Below are positions 11,659 through 23,381 of a DNA stretch of 64,000 nucleotides, piece after piece. A model generated the notes under the pieces. It had not been told where the DNA came from and made no database searches. It saw nothing but the letters and a program-made list of their open reading frames with translations. The DNA comes from Kalaharituber pfeilii. Its lineage: Eukaryota; Ascomycota; Pezizomycetes; Pezizales; Pezizaceae. The stretch is from contig WHUZ01000009.1 of NCBI GenBank assembly GCA_015179045.1, positions 1,054,001 through 1,118,000 of the forward strand, read 5' to 3'. A program made the position numbers and the translations under genes. Positions within the stretch are counted from its first letter, which is position 1, and each line of letters begins with the position of its first letter.

Positions 11659-13500
11659 ATGCCCTCTCTTACGTTACCGGAGGTTGACGTCGTTGGCGTT
11701 GATGACCACCATGGTCAACGACCACAGCATCACATTCCCTGTCAACATACCAGCCTGCCTTGTCCTCTAAAGCCTGGAGTGCCCAGCCTACCCCTCGATA
11801 TCCAGTGCCTCATCATTGTGGAGCATCTCATTCCCTCCAATCGGTCGGAAAGCACCACTCGTCGAACGTACCGAGTCCCCGCGCCTACAAATAGCCATCC
11901 AGACGTTCCAACGCCTCCAGACCGTACCTCTTTTGGCCGCTACGCCCTCGTCTCCAGGTACTGGCGTTCTTTGATTCAGCCCGTCCTCTTCCACAAGCTA
12001 CAATTCGAAGGCCTCCACAACCTCCGCGAGCTCCAGCAATTATGCAAGGTGAACCCGATGCTGGCCACATATACACGGGAGTTAAGAGTGGTCTCAGGTG
12101 ATTGGGAGGCTCCACCAAAGAGTGTATTAATTACGAATAACGTGGTAGTGCCAGGGCTAAATCACCCGTTACATTTGCATCATCACCAACTTTCAATAAC
12201 ATCGCCTCCAGCATATCGAAAGGTTGCCCCAGAGCCGACAGTGCTGGAACAGTTCAGCCAGGCTATGTGGACAATGCTGCAGCACTGGAACTCGACTCGC
12301 CGTGCATGCGCGAAAGGGAAGGGATATACGATGGTTCCGCTGAGCTTGGAAATTGAATTTTATATCTCTAACCTGACGACGGGGCTCCCGGTGAGCTACA
12401 CACCATTGCTGGCTGGGTACAATGACTCCCCTCGATTAGAGTTTTTAGAATCATTGGATATCAAAGCGCATAATGTTTCCAAGCCAACAATACGCAGGAT
12501 GCTGCCGAGGGTGTTCTATCCCGCTCCGCTGATCCCAATTGTTCTCCGCGCGGCACGGGGCTTGAAGGCATTTGCGCTTAAGGCGGAGGTGTTATCCGGC
12601 GAAGGTGCGCCTGAGGACGTTGGAGATACATATGCCGTTGTGAGCGTTCCGAGTGCGGTGTGCGCGCCTACAGATTCGATGGACATGGGATGTGATGGAG
12701 CGCGGAAGAAGCCTGCGTGGATACCAATCCCGTCGAGCGCGACACTCGTAAAGTTCCTCCCGAGCATAGGCGATTACGGCCCCCTGAGAAGCGCGCAATT
12801 GGAGTTGTTTATGTCGAAACCCCTGAGGCAAGGCAAGAGGGACTTGGTGTGTAGGGCGCTACGGAGGCTGAGTTATAGGTTGGTGTCATTCAAGGCATAT
12901 GTGTCGCATATTAGCTCTGAGATATTCTTGCCGATTGATGAGCAGATGGAACGGCAAGGAGCAGAGCAAGAGGAAGAGAGTGGTGAGGAGAGTGAAGCGC
13001 CAGACGTAAAGCAACAGTGGAAGGATATCAAGACGTATAGCGTTATTCTAGGGGAGCAGGATGCTTGGGGTGAAGCGTACTTTATGTCAGCAGGGCACCA
13101 TCAATCGGCGCGGAATCCTCGATTGGAGCGGGTAGAGCCGTTCATGAAGGCGGCTGTGGAGGCACTGCTAGATATGCCGAAGATTGAGCAATGGGAAGTT
13201 GGAACGAGTGAGTACTACCTTCTCACCCCCCTGGTTGAGGTAAAGAATAATGCTCGGGACTAGGCTAAACTTGTGCGTCAACTGATAGCGGACATGCACC
13301 TTACCGTCTTGGTCACCCGATCCAACGATGTCGATATCTACGGACGACACACGGAAACGGCGGAGTGTTTTCACACTAGGTCATATACGCCATCGGGGGC
13401 GGTGGTGGAAATGTTGAGGGAGAGGTGGCCAGCGATCGACATTCAGCTTGGAACGGGCCCAAAAATGATGTCTTGGAGGGACACGCCTGTGGGCCGATAG
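11659..13500 (+). CDS. F-box-like protein
   Basis: The two-exon model is 11659-13207 and 13289-13500, giving 586 aa. The 81-bp intron has donor GTGAGT, branch-like CTAAAC and acceptor GATAG. Because its length is a multiple of three, the frame continues on both sides of the in-frame TAG at 13261. The open frame extends upstream to 11446, but without an ATG before 11659. Near residue 55 the segment VPSLPLDIQCLIIVEHLI followed by YALVSRYWRSLIQPVLFHKL has the form of an F-box helix pair. Such proteins are adaptors that bring substrates to SCF ubiquitin ligases. The C-terminal part is not recognised; a Glu-rich patch (EQEEESGEESEAPD) lies near residue 440. The substrate is unknown. Confidence 0.7.
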
Positions 13501-14004
13501 AGTATCTGCTTAGCTAGAATGGGATGTTTATTTTGATTGATATCGGTGGTGTTGGGTTGATATGATTTCCCTTTCATAGGCGATATTGGTGAATATTTTT
13601 CTTCCTATATGACCTTGTAATTTGGGTTAATCGGTTTTTTATGTACCTCTTCATTTCTGCCCCGACTCTTCGTTTGTCAATGGCTATTGTTAGCGTTTCT
13701 TTTTTTTATGTTGCGTCTGAATGTGTGTTATTTATGTTTTTAAGGCCAATACTATTAAGACCAGATACCTGAGTCGGTTGACCGTAAATTAATTTTAGTT
13801 CTTACAGTATATACATGCTTATTTCCGTTCTCTGCTATGGGGAAATTTCGCATTGTTTCTGGAAGTGGAGCCACTACTGTAGTAGCTTGGCTTAGGAACC
13901 GAAAGGACAAGAAAGTAAATATATTACCAAAGCAGGCACCAAGCAGGTATATTGCTCAAACATATGACGTAAGAAAAACATCTATCCTACAATTTGCGCC
14001 TGAC
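13501..14004. other. Convergent 3' intergenic region
   Basis: AT-rich downstream region between two convergent genes. No further gene seen. Confidence 0.5.
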
Positions 14005-14877
14005 CTACCACGAATCCACTTCCCGCTCCCTGGGTTCCCGCTTCATATGCCTCACTTCCAACTTCACCTCACTCCCCTCTGCCTCTAATATCGCCGTCTG
14101 CGCCAACTCAAAGCCTACCGACTCATAGAGTGGCAGTCCTCTATCGCTGGCTTCCAAAGTGCAACACACCCCCTCTTCATCGGCCCGCCTCACGCCCCAC
14201 ATTAATAGGCTCCTTCCAATGCCTTTCCTCTGGAACGCAGGGTCGACAGCGAGCATCTCCAGCTCCCACCTCTCGTGGTAGCGAGGATCTGCGTACACCT
14301 CCTTGTCGACCTCCTCAAGCGAGGTGAAGTAGCGGTTGACTGCTGACATATTCATGGTTCGTGAGGGGGGAGAAAGCACGTCCGCGATCTTGTCTTCAAT
14401 TGCGACAAAGAGACGCTCGAGGCGGGAAAGCGGCGGGTTTCGGTTGGCGAGCCATTGGGCAACAGCAGGCGGGGGTGGATTTGCGGTCCTCCGTTCCCAG
14501 CACGCACAGCCGACGATGGTGGGCTTTGGGAACGGGTCCGTGGGAGCGGGCGGTGTCGGGACTGTTGCGACGAGGAACACTCGGGAGGGACTGAGGACAC
14601 GTTTGCGGTGGCGCCGGACAGTGTGCTCGTAGGGGCTATTGGGGAACTTGGCGATGAGATGCGGAGGGTACATCATCTTGAAGATGTCGTCGCTCCAGAA
14701 TGCACGGCAGGCGATTGCTGACGTCTGGGAGATGTCCGCGAGGGTGGCTTCTCGGATGGTGATTTTAGGGCGGGAGGCATTTGTAGAGCTAGTTGGTGCG
14801 GCAGCAGCGAGAGTGACTGAGGGAAGTGGAGAGTAGGGTGCTTCGTACTCGGTTGTGGTTAGTGTGGTGGTAGCCAT
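14005..14877 (-). CDS. GNAT-family N-acetyltransferase
   Basis: A single exon of 290 aa. GNAT enzymes move an acetyl group from acetyl-CoA to an amine. The N-terminal 35 residues are Thr/Ala-rich and probably disordered. The domain starts at ITIREATLADI. The acetyl-CoA pyrophosphate loop is the motif A sequence LEMLAVDPAFQRKGIGRSLL (RKGIG from residue 217). The expected C-terminal strand LPLYESVGFE follows. A long insert between the two halves (residues ~110-195) is common in fungal members. The acceptor substrate cannot be told. It is divergently oriented from the nitrilase gene. Confidence 0.9.
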   Translation of the reverse strand: MATTTLTTTEYEAPYSPLPSVTLAAAAPTSSTNASRPKITIREATLADISQTSAIACRAFWSDDIFKMMYPPHLIAKFPNSPYEHTVRRHRKRVLSPSRVFLVATVPTPPAPTDPFPKPTIVGCACWERRTANPPPPAVAQWLANRNPPLSRLERLFVAIEDKIADVLSPPSRTMNMSAVNRYFTSLEEVDKEVYADPRYHERWELEMLAVDPAFQRKGIGRSLLMWGVRRADEEGVCCTLEASDRGLPLYESVGFELAQTAILEAEGSEVKLEVRHMKREPREREVDSW

Positions 14878-16041
14878 TGCTGGAGAAGGATATGAGGATC
14901 TGGAAACTGAGAATCGAGTTCAAAGGCAAGAAGAGCTTCAGTGTTCAGAAATTGCTATGAGTCAGGAAGTTTGGGAGGGAGGAGGGGATTGAAGGGATGA
15001 AAAGGAATGTTGGCAGCTATTCCACAATTATAAACACCAAAAAAAACCCCGGCCCCCTCCTCAGTCATTTTCAAAAGCTTCCACACAAAAAACCCTGCCA
15101 ATAAGAGAAGCTTGAGTTTTATAGGCGATCTTGCTTCACCAGCCAGCTCGATCTTTGATTTGATCGAATCGATGCAAACCGGGGCGGGGCCCTGCAGGAA
15201 TGCAATGACACGCAAGTATGTGTGGGGAAGCGGGATTCTGAGAGGTGTTATGATTATGTGCAAAATGGACTTATTTACCGATTTTGAGTAGGTGTATTAG
15301 TTATGGGTTCCTGAGAAATTTCAGATATTCGAAAGCTTGTGTAGTTGTTGTTTTATTTCGGTCTTTTCAGCTAGGTTTCGTGCTATGTGACGAAGAAATG
15401 ATTCATATTTTTTTATTTTTATTTTTTTTTTTTTTTGGTTTTCTGTTTGATGACGGATAGCAAAAGCTAAAAAAAAAGACATGGCTGCTGCTGTCAGACC
15501 TTAATTTGGCAGGTGGTGTAGCTATAGGTAAGGCGGGTATTTGTAGGGGAACGTTAGACGTGGAGTCTTTGTGTACGTTCCCCAGAGCTATGAATCATGT
15601 ACTCGTTAAACCCTGCAAAAAAAAAAAATGCCTGCACATACGTTGTGCAGTAGGGAGACAAGGTGGTGGGGCTGGCTATGATATATGCCACGACGAAGGG
15701 TTAAAAAAAAAAAGAAAATTGCTGGATTAGATAAGTGATTTCGAAATCGAAACAAGTCGGAGTAAGAAACAAGTGTAAGTCATGACGATGTAGTGTTATG
15801 CTCTACTGTTATACAGAGCACGATTGATTTGGCTGTTGTTTCACTTCTGTTTGTATCCGGGACCTTGTCAGCTCTTATCGATAAACAGCTGTCGACACAC
15901 AGACCTACCTAACTTTATGCAGGGCAAAAAAAAAAAAAAAAAAAACGAGTCACAAAATAAACAATAACAACCAAGGAACCAAAAAATTGAAAATCAGAAT
16001 CCCATCAACGCATCAAGCAAATCATAACAACGAAAAACACC
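14878..16041. other. Divergent promoter region
   Basis: Intergenic space between two divergent starts (14877 minus, 16042 plus). It contains T-runs near 15420-15437 and an A-run near 15926-15944. No gene seen. Confidence 0.5.
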
Positions 16042-17119
16042 ATGCCGCTCGCTGCGGTCGCCCAGTTCCGCGCGACGGCCTCGCCTGCCCGTAACCTCGC
16101 TCTCATCAGCCACCTGGCCAGGGTAGCGGCATCTCATTCTGCCGGGGTCCTCTTTCTCCCGGAAGCAAGCGACTACATCTTGCCTGCGCCAGCTCCCGCG
16201 TCCAGCAGTCCTGCAGACAACACGGCAATCACGGCGACATCCAGCTCCGCGCCTGCGTCGCGGCCTGCGCCTCCGGATACTTCAGATTTTGTCCCTGCAA
16301 TTCATGCTCTTGCACGTAAATACAATATCTGCATCTCCATTGGCGTCCACGAACCCGTTGCGTCCACCGCCGGAGCCGACCCCGCTAACACCGCCCCACC
16401 GAAAACAAAGAATGTCAGCCTATACATCCCGCCCACCGGGCCCTCTTCCCGCTACGAGAAGCTGCATCTCTTTGACGTGGACCTGCGCTCCACTGGCGGC
16501 CCGCTAATACAAGAATCCAACAGCACCATCCCGGGCACGGGCGAGAGCGCCCTCATCCCCGTTCCGACGCCAATCGGAAACCTAGGCCAACTCATCTGCT
16601 TCGACCTCCGCTTCCCCGAGCCCGCGTTGCGGCTGCGGAGGTTAGGGGCCACGGTGCTGTCGTACCCGTCGGCGTTCACGGTCCCGACGGGCTCCGCGCA
16701 CTGGGACGTACTGCTCCGAGCGAGGGCGATCGAGAATCAGTGCTGGGTTGTGGCGGCGGCGCAGGTGGGGAGGAATGCGGCTGGGAGAGAGAGCTATGGA
16801 GGAGCAATTGTGGTGGACCCGTGGGGCGGGTGAGGGGGAGGTGCAGGAGTGGGGATGGGGGCGGGGAGGTGGGGTGGGTGTTGAGGGTGAGTGAGGATGA
16901 GGTGCTGGAAGGGAAAGAAGGTTGGGAGGTGGGCGGTGAGATGGGTTTGTGTTTGGTGGAGATTGGAGGGCAAGGAGAGGTGGATGAAGGGGATCCGGAG
17001 GTGGACAAGGTGAGGAGGGAGGTGCCGTTGAGGAGGAGAAAGTCAGTCCTTACGGGAGAAAGGATCGATATAGGATTACTCTGCTAACGATTCCTAGTGA
17101 TGTATACCCCGAGATATAA
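16042..17119 (+). CDS. Nitrilase-superfamily amidase (Nit-like)
   Basis: Members hydrolyse C-N bonds; fungal Nit1/Nit2-type enzymes include deaminated-glutathione amidases. The Glu-Lys-Cys triad is visible: Glu in GVLFLPEASDYI (~residue 42), Lys in SRYEKLHLFDVDL and Cys in LICFDLRFPEPALRL. Proposed exons are 16042-16829, 16886-17041 and 17098-17119, giving 321 aa. The last intron is clear (GTCAGT, TGCTAAC, CCTAG) and leads to the family-like end RRRNDVYPEI. The first intron (GTGAGG to TTGAG, 56 bp) is less certain: phase fits but no branch site is obvious, so a frameshift there is the alternative. An Ala/Ser/Pro-rich insert at residues ~50-85 is unusual. Confidence 0.85.
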
Positions 17120-17559
17120 GACCCCCCGGAGATCTTTTTATTGGGCGTCGCAGGCATCAAAATCCATTCAGGGTAAGACATTTATACCCGCAGTCACGAG
17201 GCTTTTATCCTCATTCTATAGGAAACTGCGAAGCTTTGCACCCACCTACACACACAAGGAGAAGCAGCAACAATTCATTTCCTTTCGAGATGCTCATCAT
17301 TGCGATAGAAAAGGTATGAACACCACCCCCGTCCCCCTTCCCCAATGGGGAGCGTAGTAAGTTTAGGTAGGCAACTTTGCCGTCAGTACCGGTATCCGTG
17401 CTCGCATATCTTGGGGGGGTGGTGGTTGAGAGGCACTCTTAGTATAAAACACTACATTGTAAAATGGCCGGATGTATATAAGTTACCCCTTCCTGCAGTC
17501 TACCTTCTTGATCCACTTTATTCACGTTCCAAGTATATAAATCCTTCCGCAAATTCCAG

Positions 17560-17603
<44 letters not shown>

Positions 17604-18221
17604 CCGCCCCAAAACCATAACATTCTAAAAGGGTTTCAAAAATACAAAGAAAAACTTCAACCAACTATACTTCCCGAGACCCCTTCTATGTACAAGACTT
17701 ATCTATTCACAGAATCCCCATAATTCTCCTTTCCCCGTGCCCAGAACTCTCTTCCTGCATCCTTGCGCTATAACCCAAACTCATACCTATATCAATCCAA
17801 AATCCAACGCCAAGCTCAGCCTACCCCAGGTACTGCTAGTATACATATATGAAAATCACGGGGGATACGCATTGCCAAGGCAACCAAAAACCTGTACCAC
17901 CCGAAATCTCCGGCGGAATATCCCAACGTTATCCGAGCTGCAACCGGGGGACTTCCCCTTCTAACATCTTGTAACTAGTAGGTTTTTTTTTTTTTTCCCT
18001 CCATATACCGGCGGGGGGAACATTCTTTTTGTCAAGTTTCGGTGAAACGTATAGAAAGAGATTGGGGTACGAGAGCAAGGAAAAGAGAAAGAGAGTGTGC
18101 AGAGGTACAGACCTGGTGTTATTTCGGCACAACTGCAGCAGGTTACAAGGAACCTCGGTCGACTCTGCAACGTCGGACGCTCCAATTGACATCACAGCAA
18201 CAGCGACAACAACAAAAGAAG
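17120..18221. other. Intergenic region with a 42-bp poly-T run
   Basis: No gene seen. T-runs at 17562-17603 (42 nt) and near 17982-17996. The last ~250 bp are probably the ETF-beta 5' leader. Confidence 0.5.
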
Positions 18222-19190
18222 ATGGCCGCAACCCCCCTCCGCATCCTCGTCCCCATAAAGCGGGTCATTGACTATGCTGTTCGTCTTTCCCAACTCCCCA
18301 CCCCCCCCAGGCCACCTCCCCGGCGCCACCTCCCCCCAACCTACCCAGTCGCAAAAAACCATCGCTAACTACCCTACCCCACCGCCCTCCAGGTCAAACC
18401 CCGCGTCAACTCCGCCCGCACCGCCGTCGAACTCTCCGGCGTCAAGATGTCCATGAACCCCTTCGACGAGCTCTCCGTCGAAGCGTCCCTTCGCCTCCGC
18501 GAGACCCTTCCGCCCTCGTCCGTCCCCGACATCCTCCTCGTGTCCCTCGGCCCCGCCAAGTCCGCCGAAACGCTCCGCACCGCCTTGGCCATGGGCGCCG
18601 ACCGCGCGCTGCTCATCGAGGAGGACGCCGAGCTCGAGCCGCTGACGGTCGCAAAGGCGCTCAAGGAGGTCGTCAGCCGCGAGAGCTGCAACTTGGTCAT
18701 TCTGGGCAAGCAGAGCATTGACGACGACGCCGGGCAGACGGGGCAGATGCTCGCAGGGCTGCTGGGGTGGGGCCAGGCGACGCAGGCGTGCAAGATTAGC
18801 GTGCAAGGCGAGGAGGTCACAGTGGAGAAGGAGGTTGATGGGGGAACGGAGACGGTAAAGGCAAAGTTGCCCGTGGTGGTCACGACCGATTTGAGACTGA
18901 ATGAGCCGTGAGACCCCCCTCCCGTCATGATTACGCTGTCGATAGTGGCCCACCCGGCTAACGACAACCCCCAAATCCCCCAAAAAAACAGACGCTACGC
19001 CTCCCTCCCCAACATCATGAAGGCGAAAAAGAAGCCCTTCGAGAAGATGAAACTATCGGACTTTGGCCTCTCGGCCATCAAGAGGCTCCAGACGCTGTCG
19101 GTGTCAGAGCCACCGCCCAGGCAAGGCGGCAGCAAGGTGGAGGACGTGGACGGGCTGGTGAAGAGGTTGAGGGAGTTGGGTGCTATTTGA
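18222..19190 (+). CDS. ETFB: Electron transfer flavoprotein beta subunit
   Basis: ETF carries electrons from mitochondrial acyl-CoA and other dehydrogenases to ETF-ubiquinone oxidoreductase. Exons are 18222-18278, 18393-18907 and 18992-19190, giving 256 aa, the family's usual length. Intron 1 (114 bp) has CGCTAACT as branch; intron 2 (84 bp) has GTGAGA and GGCTAACG. Both keep frame. Family features: RILVPIKRVIDYAVKPRVN at the start, VKMSMNPFDELSVEASLRL, the AMP/FAD-contact region LVILGKQSIDDDAGQTGQML, and the signature LPVVVTTDLRLNEPRYASLP with NIMKAKKK. No long presequence is present, as is usual for beta subunits. Confidence 0.95.
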
Positions 19191-19667
19191 GGCAGTGTGT
19201 GTTGAGCAGGAAGCCGTGAGGTGGGGAGGCGAGATGAGGAGATGGGAGGCACGGGAGGGGGAGAAATGTGTATAATAAAAAGGAGAAAGAAAAAAAAAAC
19301 GGAAAATAAAAAATGAAATGAAGTACCCAGTATATCTTCTTTTAACTTTTTATTTTACTTTCATGATTTTATACGTTTTGTTCTGGAGCACACACAACGC
19401 GATATTTGTAAAATCACCAAGATTCTAAATTCTAGTAATCTGTCAACATTCCATTAACAGCTCATCCATGAAAGAGATAAGGCTATAGCTATCGATACAT
19501 CTCCATGAATCTAATTCGACCATAGTCACTCAATGCACATGTTAGACCACATAATGCAACTTCAGATATACAAACAACTACTCAAGCCCACAAAACCCTG
19601 GGCAGATATAATCCATCATCTCCCCCCTTCCCCCCCCAAATTTACATCCTCTCACTCACACCCCACT
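19191..19667. other. Convergent 3' intergenic region
   Basis: Downstream DNA of the ETF-beta gene and of the convergent phosphoesterase gene. AT-rich, no gene seen. Confidence 0.5.
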
Positions 19668-22069
19668 CTACCTCTCACATGGCCAATTCCTCCCCACCCA
19701 TGTCCTCAACAAGCTCCCGAAGTCCACATCTCTCCCCAAGTACTCCTCCACCTCGCTCTCTCCAACCCTGACTCCCAACACCCACAGACCCGCCAGCACA
19801 TAGCGCTCTATAAAGTCAAAGAACACCACGTCCACCTTAAGCTCCGCTTCCTCGTCAATCCCCTCCGGGAACGAGTGATTCGCTACAATCGCATTCGGCA
19901 CGAAATAATACTTTATCGGCCTATGCGGGGTATCATCCGACGGCGGCGGGAAGTCGTCGTGTGTCGTGTACCCTGGCGTCAGCGCGGCGTCCTTGCCGTT
20001 GTCATCTTTACGCCCATCGTCCCCCTCACCACCGAACACACGCTGCCTAGGGTCCCCTCCATGCCGATGGGGCACATGCACATACTCCTTCGTACTCCGG
20101 TCCGTCAGTCTCTTCATCTGTTTCCTCCCGTAAAAGTAGGGCTCTAGCGGGCCAATAGGCGGCGCCCTTGTTCCCTTCGCTTTCGACCCAGGGTGCAATT
20201 CCGGGAACCAGGCGCCGAATTCGAGCGCCAACGGGTCAGAAGTGTCGATCGGAGCGGAGGCCCAAGCTTCCAACTCGGTAGAGAGCCAGGGTTTTCCGTC
20301 TCGGTTGAACAGGCGTATCAGCCTCTTTGCTTTGCTGTACGGTACATCCCTGATGTAGCGGAAGGTGGAGGTGAACGGGGTGATGGTGTAGGAAGAGTCT
20401 TGGGTGAATGGGCCTGGGTTAACGCACAACAGTCAGCTTTTCTTCAAGCAAAAAAATTAAAGGATGCATGGGCGGGAGTGTAAAGTACCTTTCAGCAAGT
20501 CGAACCTCTGACTCCCCGAATTGATAAAAATCAAGGTCGGCTTCCCCCTCCTCTCCTTCTTCCTCACCATCTCTGGCAACACCTTTTCGGCCAACAACGA
20601 GTACAAACTCTGCTCATGCGGATATGGCACCCTGAACATATAATAATCCTTCGGCGCGCATCCGTAAACCCTCTCCAATCCCAACGACTTTCTGATTTCC
20701 CCAATCCGCCGCGACACCTGCACTCCCTGCTCCGTATCAAATTCTGCCGCGCTCACATTACTGTGTACATGGAAGCTGTATCGGTTAAAGTCAATGTACC
20801 TCCTATTAAATTCAACTGGCACAGCATGCGCAGCTGATGGGAGGTGGGAGATGGAAAGGAAGCCAACGGTCTCGCAATAGCGCCCGGATTCGAGACCGGT
20901 CGAAGCTTTGTCGTAGACGGAGAAATCTCGGATATGGGTGTGGCCGCCAAAGAATTGGACAGGGGTGGTAGGATGGTAGATGCGAATTGCGGCGAGGATG
21001 GCGGGGAATTCAGGTGAGTCGCGGACGGGGGTGTGGCCGATGATGACAAAGATGTCCACGTCGGGATCAGAAATGGCATTTAGGAACCAGGGCTCTCTAA
21101 TAGATTTCTCAACCTGCAGAAGGATCGCTCAGCAATGGAATCCACAATAGTTGGCTGGATTCAGTAGGGTAGTGGGGAGGGGGGGTTGGACCTCGTAGAC
21201 GACAGTATTGTTGTAGTTCTCAAAAAAGTCGAATAGGAAGGCAAAGGCAGTGACACGGACCCCTTGGTTTTTGGTCTTAAATTTGCGGAAGCGGTTTCCG
21301 AGGGGGACAAGCTCGCCCGTCGATGGATGGTAGATGTCTACGTTGGACTGTAGTCGTCTGTTTGTAAATTGCGGAAATTCTAAAATTGACCGATAGTGAC
21401 ACTCACCACCACCCAAGCTTCCTGTACCGGCACGAATCGGACCTATTAGCCACTGGATGGAGCAGTCGAGGGAAGTCCAAAACTTACACCATAGTGAGGA
21501 CGCATGACCAAGTACTCCATCACGGAGCTCATTTCTTTGTACAGCTCGTGATTGCCGATCGTGACGACATCCATGTCGACGGAGGAAAATATCTCGCGTA
21601 CATACTTCCCTTTCGGCTTGCTCGTATCGCTTAGACCGCTGCCTGTGTTTCATGGTTAGTTTATAGAGTAGACCAGGAAGACAATCGTATGCAACCTTCT
21701 ATACGATCACCAGTATCGACTAGCAACAAGTCGACTCCTTGCTTATCCGCCAATGCCCGCATGTGCTTTGTGAAGGATAAGTAGTCGCCCCAGTCGGCAG
21801 AGTACTGGTGCTCCTGAAGATGTCCTGCGTGCCAGCCATGAGTGTCCTATAGTCTCCCCCGCATTTCGCCAGTCAGCAAGCAGAATTCTACAACGAGGAT
21901 GAAAGGTAGTGGACGCGATGTGGCAGCGGTAACCGACGGTTGTAGCTAGGAAGTTGAGCCTCCCCCACTGAAGGGGATAGAGCTGTGCTGGTTTGGCTTC
22001 AGGGGCCGTTGGCTGGATGGCACTTGCGGCGTGCAAGACGCAGAGTAGAGGGAGCAGTCGCGGCTTCAT
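19668..22069 (-). CDS. Secreted calcineurin-like metallophosphoesterase (UshA/5'-nucleotidase-like)
   Basis: Six exons fit in phase: 22069-21938, 21846-21696, 21642-21488, 21347-21192, 21113-20489 and 20413-19668 (654 aa). A signal peptide (MKPRLLPLLCVLHAASAI) suggests secretion or vacuolar targeting. Metal-site motifs appear in order: FLATTDTHGWHAGHL, LLVDTGDRIEG, VTIGNHELYKE, VIIGHTPVRD and FFGGHTHIRDF. This order is that of calcineurin-like phosphoesterases; overall the protein resembles the yeast YHR202W family. Introns of 91, 53, 78 and 75 bp have good signals. The third (21348-21487) is the least certain because a small extra exon could lie in it. The substrate is unknown. Confidence 0.85.
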
Positions 22070-22723
22070 GGTGGTGGGGGATGGGAGCAGCTTGCAGAGC
22101 TGTCGGAGGCGTGACTGGGAGGGCGGGAAGAGAGAAGGAGGGATCGGCGGGCGGGGCTATCGCGCCGCATATGCAATGCAGAAGCTGCTTGCTTGGCGTG
22201 CTCCCCAGTGCATCTGCATTGATGCGATGCAATGCAGCAGGGTGACTAAGCGCGCCAAGAGCGGCCCACTTGGCTCCATCCGCAGCCGAGTCGGGGCGAC
22301 CTCAGCGAAAAGCCAACGACGTCACAGGGGCGCCCGGAGACCTTGGATTTTTTCGCTCGCCCGGGAGACCGCTCGGCTGTGGTTGCGCATTGATTGCTCC
22401 TTCTTCTGGGGCGGTGCTGGGTTCGAACGGTCTACAAGTGAGCATCCGAGGACAGTGTCGCTAATCGGCTTGTGTGTGAAGCAGCAGGATTTGGATTCTG
22501 ATCGGCCAGGGCGGGAGCCGGCATACATTCGAAGACTTAGAGCGTCGGTATCGCAGCTCGCACTGCTAGGCACACTTCACTACTAGAACGTCTGTTGCTC
22601 AGTTTGGAGGCAAAGAGGGGCGGCGACGTTTAGCGACTGGGACCTCCAGATTGGTCGAATCGCTTTTTGTCCAGATTGAAGATATCCGGGTGGAGAAGCA
22701 TACTACAGAAGCATTCTGCCGCA
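22070..22723. promoter_or_regulatory. Bidirectional promoter region
   Basis: The 654 bp between divergent starts of the phosphoesterase and MIC19 genes must hold both promoters. No distinct TATA box recognised. It is GC-rich compared with the transposon regions. Confidence 0.45.
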
Positions 22724-23381
22724 ATGGGAAATAACCCGTCCAAGCCGACGGAACACGTATTCTACGGGTAATTCGCCGTCCATGTCAACGCCCATATCCC
22801 CTCTGTGCCCTCCGCTCCCTGCCCCTCCCAACCCACATCGCTCCTCTTCTCTCGTGAAACTTTCAACCATACTAATACTCTCCTTCTCCTGCAACAACAG
22901 GGAAACCCCCGTTCAATTCTCCCACAATCTCGTCAATGCTCTCGAAACTTCCACCGAATCCGACTCGACACGCAGTAAGCTAGCCGATCTTCACGTGCAG
23001 CAGCTTGTCGCCGAGGAACTGAAACGTCTACAGCAGCGCGAGGACCAAGTGCTTCAGCAAGTCTCGTCTCTGCCGCCCGACGACAGCGCGTCCCTAATCC
23101 GTCCTGCGGGCGCCGAGGCGGAGGATCCCCTGGCGCTGAGCCGTCACTCGCTGCAGGCTAAGATTGACCAGATTCGAGAGAGGTTTCAGAAGCAGGTTGG
23201 CGCGGAAGCGGGGAGCGTGGGAGTAGAGGATGAGGAAGTGAGGAGGGCGAGGGAGGATGTGGTGAGGTGTTTGAGAGGCAATGATAGGAGGCCGCTTGAG
23301 TGCTCGGAAGAGGTGCAGCGGTTTAGGAAGGTGGCGGAGAGCAAGGGGAGAAAGTGGGTGGGCGACGTGGTGGGGAGGTAG
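22724..23381 (+). CDS. MIC19: MICOS complex subunit MIC19 (CHCH-like)
   Basis: MIC19 is a peripheral MICOS subunit on the intermembrane-space side of the mitochondrial inner membrane and helps shape crista junctions. Exon 1 (22724-22767) starts MGNNPSKPTEHVFYG, with the Gly-2 and Ser-6 expected for N-myristoylation. A 133-bp intron (GTAATT, ATACTAATACT, AACAACAG) joins in frame to ETPVQFSHNLVNALETS. Total 174 aa, normal for fungal MIC19. The middle is a charged coiled coil (about residues 45-130). The C-terminus has the single cysteine pair in VVRCLRGNDRRPLECSEEV. An open frame running through the intron from 22782 is not the real start. Confidence 0.92.

Noticed and set aside
21443..21487. 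A small extra exon in the phosphoesterase gene (after GGCTAATAG)
   Set aside because: No combination of its donor and the next acceptor keeps the frame into SNVDIYHP, whereas one 140-bp intron does.
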